In this document: in pieces, positions 46,086 to 56,002 of the stretch
Layout of the letters: every line of letters begins with the position of its first letter
Position numbering within the stretch: the first letter of the stretch is position 1
Assembly: GCA_943787425.1 (NCBI GenBank)
Contig: CALSMJ010000001.1
Location: 186,001-250,000 of the forward strand
From: an uncultured Pseudomonadales bacterium
GTDB taxonomy: Bacteria > Pseudomonadota > Gammaproteobacteria > Pseudomonadales > Azotimanducaceae
Direction of reading: 5' to 3'
Length of the DNA: 64,000 nucleotides
The notes under the pieces: generated by a model
What the model was told of the DNA's origin: nothing
Databases searched by the model: none
The model's input: the letters and a program-made list of their open reading frames with translations, nothing else
Translations under genes and position numbers: made by a program

Positions 46086-47489
46086 CTAACCACCAGACTC
46101 AACGGCCACCCAAGACGCATGAAACCCATGGGGCACGCGGCTGGGGATTTTAATGCGGGCAACCGCCGGGCCTTCAAAATTTTGAGCATCGAGAATATGA
46201 CATTCACAACTTCGGTCATGCATGTCGTTCACAAAACAAATGACGTAGCCGTCGTCCTCTGATTGCGCGTTCCGCTTTGGTGCAAAAACCGCTTCGCCGG
46301 ACTCCTTATCGGGTCCAAAGTCATGAATTTGAACCGCACCGGTCTGATTATCATATTTTAGCTCAGCATCGAAAGTGGCTTTTTCATCAACTCGAAATCG
46401 GGCCGCGTAAACATATCGATTTTGATATCCAACCAAGCCATCCTGAATGCGAGGAAAATCGCAGTAGTGATTTGCAAGTAGCAATTTCGAGCTGACCGCC
46501 CCGGTTTTTAAATTCAGCCGCCATTCGTGTAATCGGCCCAGTTGTTCGCGCACGTCCTGATCGGCGCGCGTCTCGATCGCGCCGCGATCCGACCGACAGG
46601 CCTGCAAAACAATCTCGTCCCCTTCCTCCCAAGCATTCGCAACGTGGAACAGAAAACTTTCTTCAATTTCAAACCATCGAATGCTTTCATCTGACCCAAA
46701 TCGCGGTACCACGCCGATCCGGCAGCCATTTTCGGGTTCCCAGCCAATCATCGATTCGCCCTTGAGCAACTTGTCAAAGTCAAAAACCAAAGGCAGATCA
46801 GGGAAGATCGTATAATGCGCTGTGATCGCGCAGTCATGCATCATAATCCCTTTTGGAATCGTGATTTCCCGGGTATGAACAGCGCGACCCTCGGCGCTCA
46901 CCACGGAGTAGGTTAAATACGGCGGAAAGGGCGAATACCCAAAGGTCATCATTTCCCCTGTTTTGGCATCCACCTTTGGGTGCGCTGTGAAGTTATGATC
47001 GAGTGTCCCATCAAAATCATGTTCTCCGACCGTGGTCAGATCGGGTAAGGACACTTCATAGGGCGTGCCGCCTTCCATCAGACCAAACAATTTCCCCTGA
47101 TGAAAGACCATTGCCGTGTTGCCCGTGTTTTTGCTCTTAGGCATCTCGCCTCTCGCAATCACATCACCAAACAGATTCAGTCCTGGATAAATCCATTCCC
47201 CTTTTTCCCGTTCTTCTTGCAAGCCTTTTGAGTCAATAAATTTATTGCGATAGGTCGCCCGCCCCTCGGATAGTTCGATACCATGAATCATCCCATCGCC
47301 ATCAAAGATGTGATAACGCGCCATGTCTGGAACAAAATAGGGGTTTGGTCCAATTCGAAGGAAGTGTCCACTGAGATCTTTCGGAATTTCGCCGATCACC
47401 TCAAGATCCGTCGCCTCGACCTCATCAAAAACAGGCTCGTAATTACCCGAGAGATATCGACTGGTGTACTCCGCTGGTTTCGCTGACAT
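46086..47489 (-). CDS. Carotenoid cleavage oxygenase family protein (second of two)
   Basis: A 467-residue CCO/RPE65 enzyme with iron ligands H170 (FTAHPKV), H218 (MMHDCAI), H282 (LFHVANA) and H457 (GFHASW). GHFLRIGPNPYF and IFDGDGMIHGI are standard. It is clearly a different subtype from the copy at 28107, being longer with extra loops (MPKSKNTGNTAMVFHQGK). The sequence resembles the bacterial lignostilbene dioxygenase-like side of the family somewhat more, but I would not fix the substrate. AAGGGGG precedes the ATG. Confidence 0.92.
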   Translation of the reverse strand: MSAKPAEYTSRYLSGNYEPVFDEVEATDLEVIGEIPKDLSGHFLRIGPNPYFVPDMARYHIFDGDGMIHGIELSEGRATYRNKFIDSKGLQEEREKGEWIYPGLNLFGDVIARGEMPKSKNTGNTAMVFHQGKLFGLMEGGTPYEVSLPDLTTVGEHDFDGTLDHNFTAHPKVDAKTGEMMTFGYSPFPPYLTYSVVSAEGRAVHTREITIPKGIMMHDCAITAHYTIFPDLPLVFDFDKLLKGESMIGWEPENGCRIGVVPRFGSDESIRWFEIEESFLFHVANAWEEGDEIVLQACRSDRGAIETRADQDVREQLGRLHEWRLNLKTGAVSSKLLLANHYCDFPRIQDGLVGYQNRYVYAARFRVDEKATFDAELKYDNQTGAVQIHDFGPDKESGEAVFAPKRNAQSEDDGYVICFVNDMHDRSCECHILDAQNFEGPAVARIKIPSRVPHGFHASWVAVESGG

Positions 47490-47667
47490 GATGCCCCCTT
47501 TCGTTTTTCATCGCGTTTCATCGCGCTGTTTTCAAAGCTGGTCAGTAAGCCAAGCAGGCCAGCCCGCATCCAAAATACCCTGCCCGGACTCGATCAGCAA
47601 GCGCCTACCGTTGGCACTCGCCTGACGGGTCAACGAATGTTCCGATGATCAGTCGGTCATGGTCTGA

Positions 47668-48930
47668 TCAGAACCGGTCCGCTCGATAATCGTTGAGGGA
47701 AATTTCGGGCAACGTGTTTTGTATAAGCGCTGCCACAAGACTCGCCGTCATCGGCGCAAGGGTCAGTCCGATATGGCCATGACCGAAAGCATAGACGATT
47801 TGACGCCCGACTCGGGATTCTGAAATTACCGGACGGCTGTCCGGCATGGACGGTCTAAACCCAAGCCAGCTTCTCGAGGCGGCCTTCAAATCAGGAAAAA
47901 TATCCCGCATCCGTTGCGACAAAAAGGCCAACCGTTCCGGCGTCGGCGGTGCCTTGACGCCGCCCAGTTCGACGGTCCCGGCAACGCGCAACCGGCCAGC
48001 CATCGGACTCATATAAAACCCAGATTCCGCGGCGCAAACCGGCCGAAGCACTCGTTCGCTTTCTCCGTCATACTCCAAATGGTAGCCGCGCTCGGTTTCT
48101 AAGGGCACAAGATCTCCGACTTGATCCGCCAAGAACTTAGAATGGGCGCCTGCAGCGATGACAACTTGCCGGGCGGTCACCCGCTGGCCATTACCCAGCT
48201 GCAGAACGACATGGCGTTTTTGGGCGGACAGCCGCACAACCGACTCCGGAAGAATTTGCACGCCATCAGCTTCGGCCCTGGCAGCAATGAGACGAACGAG
48301 ATGGCCCGGATCGGAAACCGACAAGGCATCTGGAAAGAAGGCGCCGCCCCCCTCAACCTGCGGCAGATGCGGCTCCAATTGGGCCAGTTCGCCAGGATTG
48401 AGTAGTTCAACCTTGACGCCAAAAGCCTGCCGCCGGCGCATATCATGCCGCCCTGCTTGATACTGAGCTTCACCATTGAAGACGTATAAGCAGCCCTTGT
48501 TTTGGATAAGGTGCTGGGCTTCGAGGTCGGCCGCTAGGCTCTGCCACCGGACACCCGCATCCAGGGTGAGCGCGGCAATCGCGCGCATATTATTTTCAGA
48601 CCGTCCAGGAAGCGACTGCCAAGCAAATTGCGCAAGCCAAGGCAGCAAGGCCAGCAAAGCACCCTGTCGAATACTAAACGGGCCTTGTCGATCAAACACC
48701 AGACTGGGCAATCGCTTTAACAAGGTTGGGGAGCCGACCGGTGCAATCGCAAAGTCCGCAATCGTGCCCGCATTACCGTAGGACGCGCCAGATCCAGGCG
48801 GGTTTGGGTCTATGACGACAACTGATCGACCCAAGCGCTGCAGCATGAGTGCCGAGGTGAGCCCGACAACGCCTGCCCCGACAATGACAACATCTTCCTG
48901 TTCCCCCGGCATTGCAAACTCCACAGTCAT
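47668..48930 (-). CDS. D-amino-acid dehydrogenase-like (DadA/DAO) FAD oxidoreductase
   Basis: A 420-residue flavoprotein. The FAD site is VVIVGAGVVGLTSALML (G18, G20, G23), followed by PGSGASYGNAGTIA, typical of DadA-like enzymes. The C-terminus has WLGFRPSMPDSRPVIS and FGHGHIGLTLAP. The likely reaction is oxidation of a D-amino acid or a cyclic or N-substituted amino acid such as hydroxyproline. ATG at 48930 has AGGGGC upstream; the frame is open 26 codons further without support. Confidence 0.88.
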   Translation of the reverse strand: MTVEFAMPGEQEDVVIVGAGVVGLTSALMLQRLGRSVVVIDPNPPGSGASYGNAGTIADFAIAPVGSPTLLKRLPSLVFDRQGPFSIRQGALLALLPWLAQFAWQSLPGRSENNMRAIAALTLDAGVRWQSLAADLEAQHLIQNKGCLYVFNGEAQYQAGRHDMRRRQAFGVKVELLNPGELAQLEPHLPQVEGGGAFFPDALSVSDPGHLVRLIAARAEADGVQILPESVVRLSAQKRHVVLQLGNGQRVTARQVVIAAGAHSKFLADQVGDLVPLETERGYHLEYDGESERVLRPVCAAESGFYMSPMAGRLRVAGTVELGGVKAPPTPERLAFLSQRMRDIFPDLKAASRSWLGFRPSMPDSRPVISESRVGRQIVYAFGHGHIGLTLAPMTASLVAALIQNTLPEISLNDYRADRF

Positions 48931-49121
48931 GGCGCCCCTGGCCCGCGGCCTTCGACTCGATTCAACCACAACGTCCTTAAGCGCCCAAACGTTGACCGCC
49001 GAGCGCAAGCGTTACTGGGTATCATCGCCGAAACGGGTAACGCCAACCAGCTCCTTTACGGGTCTAGACGAGGCGGCTTCATCTGGTTAATCTCCTTGCT
49101 AAACCAAATTGAGGACAGCCC

Positions 49122-50297
49122 ATGACTTACGCGCCAGCAGCGCAGCGATATTTCGATGCAGACAGCCACATCATGGAACTGCCCAATTTTTTAAAGGCTT
49201 ATGCCGACCCAAAGCTACGAGACGATATCCCAGAAGTCAGCTACAGTGCGTCGCTCGTAACCGACGAAGAAGTTGCCGTCATTATGGCGCAAGGCGGGCG
49301 CCACAGTGATGAGCACGTCCAAGCACAAATCGCGTTAGGGGATGATCTCATTGCGCATTCTAAGGAAATCCAAGCCTTGGGCGCTTTTAACAAACACGAT
49401 CGGACCCAGGCACTCGATCTACTCGGCTTTGATAAGCAGCTGGTCTTTGCAACCCACAGCGTGGCTTTTCCGTTTCACCCCAGCTCGAAAAAAGATCCAA
49501 CCCTTCGTTATGGCGCAACCCGCGCCCACAACCGTCACATGGCCGACTTTTGCGATACCGATGATCGGTTGATGGGCGTCGGCATCGTGCCACTGGATGA
49601 CCCAAGCCGGGCGATGGCCGAACTAGAATTTGCGCTGGATCTGGGCTTGGAAGCGATCTGGGTACCCCATCGCGCCCCCATTGACCGATCCCCGGGGCAT
49701 GTCGACCTCGACCCCTTCTGGGCCCTTTTAGCCGAATCCGGCACGCCTTTTGTATTGCATGTTGGCGGCTCGCCGCTGCAAGCCCTGAAGGCTTGGAGCA
49801 ATAACGGTCGCGCACCGGTCAAGGATTGGATGGGTGGTGGCGAAAATGTTCGCACCAAAGATGCCGCGGTCATGCACCAACCACCGGAAACGTTTTTGTC
49901 CATGTTAATTCTTGATGGCGTGCTCGACCGAAATCCAGGTCTACGGGGTGCAGCCGTTGAACTCGGCGCTGGCTGGGTGCCTGAAATGGTTAGACGGCTT
50001 GATTGGGTGACCAAAATTTATAGTCGCGTCGATGAATCAGTTCGCTTCGAGCGCGCACCCAGCGAGCAAATTCGTCAGCAACTGGCATTCACGCCCTTTC
50101 CGAACGAGGATGTCGCACGGCTAATCGATGACTCCAATGAGGATCTCTACCTTTTCTCGAGTGATTACCCCCATGTCGAGGGCGGCCGCAATCCAATCGG
50201 CAAGTTTGAGTCCTATCTCACCGACGCCAGCCCTGTGGTGAAAGAAAAGTTTTATGCGGACAACTTTTTAAGACTGTGGCCAGGTGCCGCGGCATAA
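49122..50297 (+). CDS. Amidohydrolase family (PF04909) protein
   Basis: A 391-residue TIM-barrel metalloenzyme. D12-A-D-S-H16 opens the barrel, LHVGG follows near the fifth strand and LFSSDYPHVEG near the last carries the catalytic Asp. The family includes decarboxylases (ACMSD-like) and hydrolases of aromatic or lactone substrates. GAGG lies before the ATG. A hairpin follows the stop. The gene is divergent from the DadA-like gene. Confidence 0.88.
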   Translation: MTYAPAAQRYFDADSHIMELPNFLKAYADPKLRDDIPEVSYSASLVTDEEVAVIMAQGGRHSDEHVQAQIALGDDLIAHSKEIQALGAFNKHDRTQALDLLGFDKQLVFATHSVAFPFHPSSKKDPTLRYGATRAHNRHMADFCDTDDRLMGVGIVPLDDPSRAMAELEFALDLGLEAIWVPHRAPIDRSPGHVDLDPFWALLAESGTPFVLHVGGSPLQALKAWSNNGRAPVKDWMGGGENVRTKDAAVMHQPPETFLSMLILDGVLDRNPGLRGAAVELGAGWVPEMVRRLDWVTKIYSRVDESVRFERAPSEQIRQQLAFTPFPNEDVARLIDDSNEDLYLFSSDYPHVEGGRNPIGKFESYLTDASPVVKEKFYADNFLRLWPGAAA

Positions 50298-50309
50298 AGA
50301 CCGCCGCAA

Positions 50310-50334
50310 GCAAGGCCCGGTTTAGGGGCCTTGC
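50310..50334 (+). terminator. GC-rich hairpin after the amidohydrolase
   Basis: GCAAGGCCC and GGGCCTTGC form a perfect 9-bp stem with loop GGTTTAG, starting 12 bases after the stop. Only a short GGCTTA follows, not a T-run. Confidence 0.5.
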
Positions 50335-50420
50335 GGCTTACCAAAGCCTAGAACGACAACGCTGCTGTTTCGTGCTCGACGAGCCCGCCCCCCACAACCG
50401 CTTATTTTGGTGACGTACCT

Positions 50421-51344
50421 ATGACCCTACTGGGTGAGATACCTGCGCAGACCTTTCTGGAAACCTATTGGCAGCAACAACCGCTGCTGGTTCGAGGCGC
50501 ACTCCCGAATTGGCCTTCCCCCTTATCCAGAGACGAACTCGCGGGGCTGGCCTTGGAGCCGGATGTCGCGTCCCGCCTAGTCCGTGGCCCAGCAGGTGAG
50601 ACCCCATGGTCCGTGACATTCGGCCCGTTTGATGCGACCGATTTTGCAAACCTGCCAGCGTCTGATTGGTCTTTATTGGTTCAGGGCTGTGATCTGTGGG
50701 AGCCAAAAATTGCCGCCTTGAAAAACCAGTTCAACTTTCTGCCGAGCTGGCGACTCGACGACATTATGGTGAGCTTTGCACCACCCGGCGGTAGTGTCGG
50801 CCCGCATTTTGATCAATACGATGTGTTTTTGATCCAAATTGAGGGTCGCAGGCATTGGAAAATAGGCCAACACTGCGATGAGGACACCCCCCTGCTACCG
50901 GACACAGATCTCAGCATTCTGGCGGATTTTGTCACGGAGACTGAGCACACGTTATCGCCTGGAGATATGCTCTACTTGCCGCCCGGGGTCGCGCATCATG
51001 GTGTTGCGCTCGACAACTGTCTCACCTATTCGGTGGGGTTTCGCGCGCCAACCCTTGGCGAGATGATCTCGGATCTCGCCACAGACCTGGTCATGGAACC
51101 CGAGGCGCTGGTCTACCGCGATCCAGCCCCATCGCTTTGGCAACACGATCAGATTACGGATGCGCACATCGATCAAGTACAGCGTTTGGTACAAGCCTTG
51201 GCGGCTGATCGCGGCCGATTAACCGACTGGTTTGCCCGGTATGTGACGCGCCCTAAGTCTGAGCTCGGCACCACCCCCATCGACGAGCATCGCACCGCTG
51301 GAACGCAGTACGGTCAGTATGTCAATGGCGAACGCCAACAATAA
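50421..51344 (+). CDS. RoxA/YcfD-like ribosomal oxygenase, short form
   Basis: A 307-residue JmjC-fold 2-oxoglutarate oxygenase. The iron triad is H129-F-D131 (VGPHFDQYDVF) and H192 (GVAHHG). WRLDDIMVSFAPPGGSVGPH and LTYSVGFRAPTLGEMISDLA match E. coli YcfD, which hydroxylates Arg81 of ribosomal protein L16. E. coli YcfD has ~373 residues with a C-terminal winged-helix domain; this protein stops soon after the dimerisation helices (RPKSELGTTP). The missing end may be natural or a truncation; I see no obvious continuation in another frame. Confidence 0.82.
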   Translation: MTLLGEIPAQTFLETYWQQQPLLVRGALPNWPSPLSRDELAGLALEPDVASRLVRGPAGETPWSVTFGPFDATDFANLPASDWSLLVQGCDLWEPKIAALKNQFNFLPSWRLDDIMVSFAPPGGSVGPHFDQYDVFLIQIEGRRHWKIGQHCDEDTPLLPDTDLSILADFVTETEHTLSPGDMLYLPPGVAHHGVALDNCLTYSVGFRAPTLGEMISDLATDLVMEPEALVYRDPAPSLWQHDQITDAHIDQVQRLVQALAADRGRLTDWFARYVTRPKSELGTTPIDEHRTAGTQYGQYVNGERQQ

Positions 51345-51452
51345 CAGGCAGCGCCCAGTGCAATCGCCGGCCCTTCCCGCGACGAGCCGACGTTAAACGT
51401 ACTTGAAGGCGCGGCGTCGTCCTGCACCGATCCCAACCCACAGCAAGATCAA

Positions 51453-51911
51453 CTAATCGAGAAACTTCACCTGATTAATAATCTGACTGTCGATCATGGT
51501 TCTAATTTCCTCGTAACCTTTAGCGATCGCATCGAGTTCTGCTTCCTCATCACCATAGCGCGATTCCAAGGCGGCATTAACTTGCTCATAACGCGCCTGA
51601 CTGGGCTGCATCATGCCCATGTTTGCATAGGTCACCGTTAACCAAACATTCGGACTATTGGCCGCCTCCGAGGTCCAAACCGCATAATCTACGATGAAAC
51701 CCAATTCTTTTTGGATTTCCATGGAGCGGACCCAAGTCCGGTTCAATTTGACCAAATAGTCATCTAAATAATTTGGCTCAACAGCGACAACGGTGAGCTG
51801 GACCTGCTGCTCACTCGGCGCGTAGTCCTTATAGATCTCAGCGGATACCGTACTGATCATGGCCAGCAACCCTGCCAGCAACATCAATCTAATTTTAATC
51901 GTTTGCATCAT
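51453..51911 (-). CDS. Exported hypothetical protein
   Basis: I do not recognise the family. It has 152 residues with a clear signal peptide (KIRLMLLAGLLAMISTVSA, cleavage near 25). The mature part (VQLTVVAVEPNYLDDYLVKLNRTWVRSMEIQKELGFIVDYAVWTSE...) alternates strands and helices and could be a ferredoxin-like dimeric barrel resembling ABM proteins. It stands alone on the minus strand. Confidence 0.6.
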   Translation of the reverse strand: MMQTIKIRLMLLAGLLAMISTVSAEIYKDYAPSEQQVQLTVVAVEPNYLDDYLVKLNRTWVRSMEIQKELGFIVDYAVWTSEAANSPNVWLTVTYANMGMMQPSQARYEQVNAALESRYGDEEAELDAIAKGYEEIRTMIDSQIINQVKFLD

Positions 51912-52186
51912 ATGCTCCTGTGAATCAATGAAAGAAAACCGCGCCCCAGACCTTAATCAAAGCGCCGAAGGGTCAAGACGGGGTGCTCGCCTTTAACGCC
52001 GTGGGCCCCGACTCCGGATTTCACAGCAAGCTCGTCAGCCAACACAAGCATCGTTCGATTTTGGTTGTCTTGTTGTCTTAGGGCTCTCGGATTAGCGGAT
52101 TAGCGGATGGATCATGAAGACCCGGTTAGGGCCAACCCAACTTAGGCACCCCTGCCGCCGGTTAAGACAAATTATCCGGCATGCGC

Positions 52187-53422
52187 CTATCGGCGATGGA
52201 CTCTAACCGGCAGTTCCGCAATTCCGCGAACGAAGTTCGAGGCAATCCGGACCGGTTCGCCAACGACTTCTACATGCTCGAAGCGCTTCATAATTTCTTC
52301 CCACAGGACGCGCAACTGCATTTCAGCTAGGCGATTGCCCATGCAGCGATGAATCCCAAAGCCAAAGGATAAGTGATGCCGAGGATTCTGCCGGTCGATC
52401 CAAAACCGTTCTGGGTCATCAATGGCTGTCTCATCTCGATTGCCAGACACGTACCACATAACAACCTTATCGCCAGCTTTAATTGTTTGACCCTGAAATT
52501 GCACATCGTGCTTTGCGATCCGACGCATATGGGTCAGCGGCGTCTGCCAGCGAATAATTTCAGGAATCATCGACGCAATCAAACTGGGGTTGGCGTTCAG
52601 CTTTTGATATTCGGCCGGATACTGATTCAACCCCAGCACGCCACCAGAGATGGAATTTCGCGTTGTGTCGTTCCCCCCAACAATCAACAAAATTAAGTTC
52701 CCCAAATATTCCATCGGATCCATCTCGGCGGTTGCGGGGTCATTCGCCATGAGTGTAATCAGATCGTTGTGCTCTCTTGGATCCCAATGCACCCGTTCGT
52801 TCCACAGATCAGTGAATTCGCTCAGGCATTGCATTAAGCCCTCGCGTCGGTCCTCATCTGGCAGCGTGCCACCGGTTGCCACACTCGACGTCGCAAGATC
52901 AGACCATGCTGTAAGCTTACGTCGCTCTTCAAACGGAAAATCGAATATTGTGGCCAGCATCTGCGTTGTGAGTTCGATCGACACATGGTCAACCCAGTTA
53001 AAAGACTCTCCGCTCGGTAAGTCGTCCAAGATCCAGCCCGCTCGTTCGCGTATCACAGGTTCAAGCTTTGCCAAATTCATGGGCGCCACAACGCCGGTCA
53101 CGGCTTTGCGTTGCAGATCATGTTTCGGCGGATCCATTGAGATAAAGTTTGGCGCCTCAAAATCAGCACTGCGATTACCGATACTGACCCCGCCCTGCGA
53201 GCTGAAATCATGGTGGTTTTTATCCACCGCCATGATGTCGTGGAACCGCGTAATAGACCAATAAGGTCCAAACGGACTTTCCTTGCAGTAATGCACCGGT
53301 GCGTCTCGTCTAAGCCGCGCAAAGATTGGACGAAAGGCATCATTCTTAAAAATCATGGGATCCGAGACATCGATCCCCGATAAATCCGCTCCTGCGCCTA
53401 ACGGCTCGAATGCTTCGCTCAT
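52187..53422 (-). CDS. Cytochrome P450, CYP153-like
   Basis: A 411-residue soluble P450. The haem ligand is C360 in FGFGIHRC. The I-helix is LIVGGNDTTRNS and the K-helix EIIRW. MDPPKHDLQRKAVTGVVAP, FNWVDHVSIELTTQMLATIFDFPFEERRKLTAWSD and NRDETAIDDPERFWIDR closely recall CYP153 alkane/fatty-acid terminal hydroxylases. CYP153 needs a ferredoxin and a reductase; neither is beside it. The substrate is probably an alkane, fatty acid or terpenoid chain end. The gene is divergent from the kinase at 53567. Confidence 0.9.
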   Translation of the reverse strand: MSEAFEPLGAGADLSGIDVSDPMIFKNDAFRPIFARLRRDAPVHYCKESPFGPYWSITRFHDIMAVDKNHHDFSSQGGVSIGNRSADFEAPNFISMDPPKHDLQRKAVTGVVAPMNLAKLEPVIRERAGWILDDLPSGESFNWVDHVSIELTTQMLATIFDFPFEERRKLTAWSDLATSSVATGGTLPDEDRREGLMQCLSEFTDLWNERVHWDPREHNDLITLMANDPATAEMDPMEYLGNLILLIVGGNDTTRNSISGGVLGLNQYPAEYQKLNANPSLIASMIPEIIRWQTPLTHMRRIAKHDVQFQGQTIKAGDKVVMWYVSGNRDETAIDDPERFWIDRQNPRHHLSFGFGIHRCMGNRLAEMQLRVLWEEIMKRFEHVEVVGEPVRIASNFVRGIAELPVRVHRR

Positions 53423-53566
53423 TGCCCTTCACCCCAATGATTCTTTTGAAGAACTCTGACACTTAAACCCTATGCTTGCAATATCAGCGCACTGCCCCGA
53501 ATCATTGACATCTCTATGCCCACGACGTTGAATAAACCTTCTTAATTCAAAGCAAAAAGGGCCAGC

Positions 53567-54910
53567 ATGACCAAACAACCAACCGAGACAAGGATCCCGG
53601 ATCATATGGCGCTCCCCGCCAAACTCGCGGATATTAACGCCAATTTTCTAAGCCAATTGCTCAAAGCCCGAGGACTTCTGGAAGTCGACAATGAGATCAC
53701 TGCCGTTGAGGAGGCCGGCGTTGGGATGACCGCGGGATATTTTTCAGACATCAAAAAAATCCATTGCCACTTTCAATCACCAACCAGTTGCCCTGCTCAC
53801 TTCGTTGCAAAGGCTTGGCCAGATTTCGAAATGATGCCTGGGGAGGCCATTAGCGATATGTTTATCAAGGACATTAAAGGCTACATGATCCCCTCCGAAC
53901 AATTCTATCCGCGGCCAATTGTGTACCTTGCTGACTTTGACAAAACAAACAACCGATGGGGCCTCATCATGGAGGATGTCGATCAGTTTGCTGAGCAAAA
54001 AATTCATGAAACCGAACTAACGCTGGATGAGGTGCTACAAATGATCCCGGGACTTGTGGATTGCGCTGTCGCTTGGGAAGGTTGTGATGCCGGCGACCGT
54101 GCAACCACCCTCGCGGAATTCGGCGTGGGCCATTGGGGTTCAACCGATAATCTTGCTCTTTACAAAGAAGTGATGCCAGCGGGCGCCAAATTATTTGATA
54201 AGGTTGTCTCAATGGTTGAGTCTGATCTGAATGACGGCACCTCTTGGCAAACGTTGTTTGGCACAGGCGTTGCGGAGTTATTTACGAACAAACTCGATGC
54301 CCACTTTTCCAAAATAGACCCAGCCCTCGGCGCAACCTGCACCCTGAGTCATGGCGACCTGCGCGGTGACAATTTGTTTTTTTGTCCTAAGACAGAAAAC
54401 AATCCGCATGGCTGGTTAACCATCGATTTTCAATTAATGTTCAAAGGACCGATTCCGTCGGACTTGGCCTATCTGATGAGCAGCGGCAGTGTCTTACCTG
54501 AGGTGTATGCAGCGGACAATCGCAACCTGATCCTTCGAACTTTCTTTGAGCGCTTTAAAACCAAAACCCAGCGCTATCCGGATTACGAGTTTGAACAATT
54601 TGAGGCGGAATTCGCAGCGATGTGTACGGTTATGTACATTTATTACATCGGAATGGGCGGCGCAATCTGGCGCGCCGCGGCATTCGAAAATGAGCAGCCT
54701 GGTCGGATCGAGCTGGGCAGCGAGCCCTTCACAGTCGATGATCTTGCGCCTGAAGAGCTTCGAAAGCGCATGTGGTGGCGAAAAACCATTCGCAATAATC
54801 GGGTTTTATTCAACGATTTGCAGCTCGTACCGCTCTGGCAATCGATGCCCGATAATACCAGCGGGACCGGTGACTGGGTTGAGCTACCGCCCCACCTAAC
54901 GGCGCCTTAA
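53567..54910 (+). CDS. APH-fold phosphotransferase (EcKinase-like), second copy
   Basis: A 447-residue kinase-fold protein. Catalytic loop LSHGDLRGDNLFF has H262-G-D264 and N269; LTIDFQ gives D287. K82 (HFVAKAW) is the likely ATP Lys. The N-terminal half is longer than usual for APH enzymes. It is only distantly similar to the copy at 29619. The substrate is unknown; neighbours (P450, SDR, MaoC-like) suggest a small hydroxylated molecule or acyl-CoA. Confidence 0.82.
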   Translation: MTKQPTETRIPDHMALPAKLADINANFLSQLLKARGLLEVDNEITAVEEAGVGMTAGYFSDIKKIHCHFQSPTSCPAHFVAKAWPDFEMMPGEAISDMFIKDIKGYMIPSEQFYPRPIVYLADFDKTNNRWGLIMEDVDQFAEQKIHETELTLDEVLQMIPGLVDCAVAWEGCDAGDRATTLAEFGVGHWGSTDNLALYKEVMPAGAKLFDKVVSMVESDLNDGTSWQTLFGTGVAELFTNKLDAHFSKIDPALGATCTLSHGDLRGDNLFFCPKTENNPHGWLTIDFQLMFKGPIPSDLAYLMSSGSVLPEVYAADNRNLILRTFFERFKTKTQRYPDYEFEQFEAEFAAMCTVMYIYYIGMGGAIWRAAAFENEQPGRIELGSEPFTVDDLAPEELRKRMWWRKTIRNNRVLFNDLQLVPLWQSMPDNTSGTGDWVELPPHLTAP

Positions 54911-55018
54911 AACGGGTAAGGTGATCAAAATCAGAGGTCTTCGGGGATCAGAGCCTCAAACGCCGTCACCGCAAAATTGCCGCAGCGCTTAGCCTCTGCC
55001 GCAATCAGCTCACAAAGC

Positions 55019-55795
55019 TTAACTCCCGCCGTTGATGGTAATGGTTTGCCCTGTCATCCAGCTTGAGGCCTCGGAGGCGAGATACACAACCGCTGGCGCA
55101 ATGTCTTCTGGATCACCCAATCGCCCAAGGGGGATGTTCATCCGCTCGCCCATCTGCGGAAGGTCTTCTTCCTTCAAGCCCAGGAACTCCATGAACACTT
55201 CGGTGGGAATCGGGCCCGGTGAAACACCATTAACCCGAATATTGTACCGAGCCAACTCAGCGCCCAGGGTCTGGGTCAGATTGTTCACGCCGCTTTTTGC
55301 AACCGCATAGGGTCCGTTAAAGGGTGACGCGCGATTGGCCGCTTGGGACGAAATGTTAATAATGGTGCCCCCACCATTGTCCTTCATAATCTCCGCCGCA
55401 GCTTGTGCACCACTCCAGACCGCTTTTAAATTGAGATTCATCTGAAAATCCCACTGCCGCTCTGGCAGCTCGAGCAGTGTCCGGGCAACACGATCATCGG
55501 CCCCCCCGGCGTTGCTAACCCAACAGGTTAAACCACCCAACTCATCTTGCGTGCGGACCGCGAGCGCCTTTACTTGCGCCATGTCCATCACATCACAGGT
55601 GACCGCCAGCGCCCGTCGACCCTTGGCTCGAATTTTTTCAGCCACCGCTTCCACTTCGGCTGTTCGTCTCGCGGCGACCACCACGTCAGCACCGGCATCA
55701 GCCAACCCAAGTGCAATGGCCTCACCGATACCGCGACCACCACCGGTAACGACTGCGACCTGACCATTGATCTGAAATTTTTCCAATATGCCCAT
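55019..55795 (-). CDS. SDR family oxidoreductase (FabG/hydroxysteroid-dehydrogenase-like)
   Basis: A 258-residue classical SDR. TGGGRGIG (17-24) binds NAD(P), NAGG follows, and the catalytic set is S149/S150, Y163 and K167 (YAVAK). The end DPEDIAPAVVYLASEASSWMTGQTITINGG is typical. It oxidises or reduces a secondary alcohol or ketone. AAGGAG precedes the start. Confidence 0.92.
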   Translation of the reverse strand: MGILEKFQINGQVAVVTGGGRGIGEAIALGLADAGADVVVAARRTAEVEAVAEKIRAKGRRALAVTCDVMDMAQVKALAVRTQDELGGLTCWVSNAGGADDRVARTLLELPERQWDFQMNLNLKAVWSGAQAAAEIMKDNGGGTIINISSQAANRASPFNGPYAVAKSGVNNLTQTLGAELARYNIRVNGVSPGPIPTEVFMEFLGLKEEDLPQMGERMNIPLGRLGDPEDIAPAVVYLASEASSWMTGQTITINGGS

Positions 55796-56002
55796 ACCTT
55801 ACTCCTTGATGCTGTCATGACCTGACACTGATGAAACATTCTGTCGCCGCGTAAACTTCAACGACTGCGAGACTTAGCGCAAGCTCATTTAAACCATTGT
55901 GTTTTCGCAATGTCCAGCGCCAATTGCCGAGTCTTCGATCACGCACTCAACCGCCCCTCAAAAACCGACCGCTTTGGCGGTCCGTTGTCTCCCGAAATCA
56001 AG

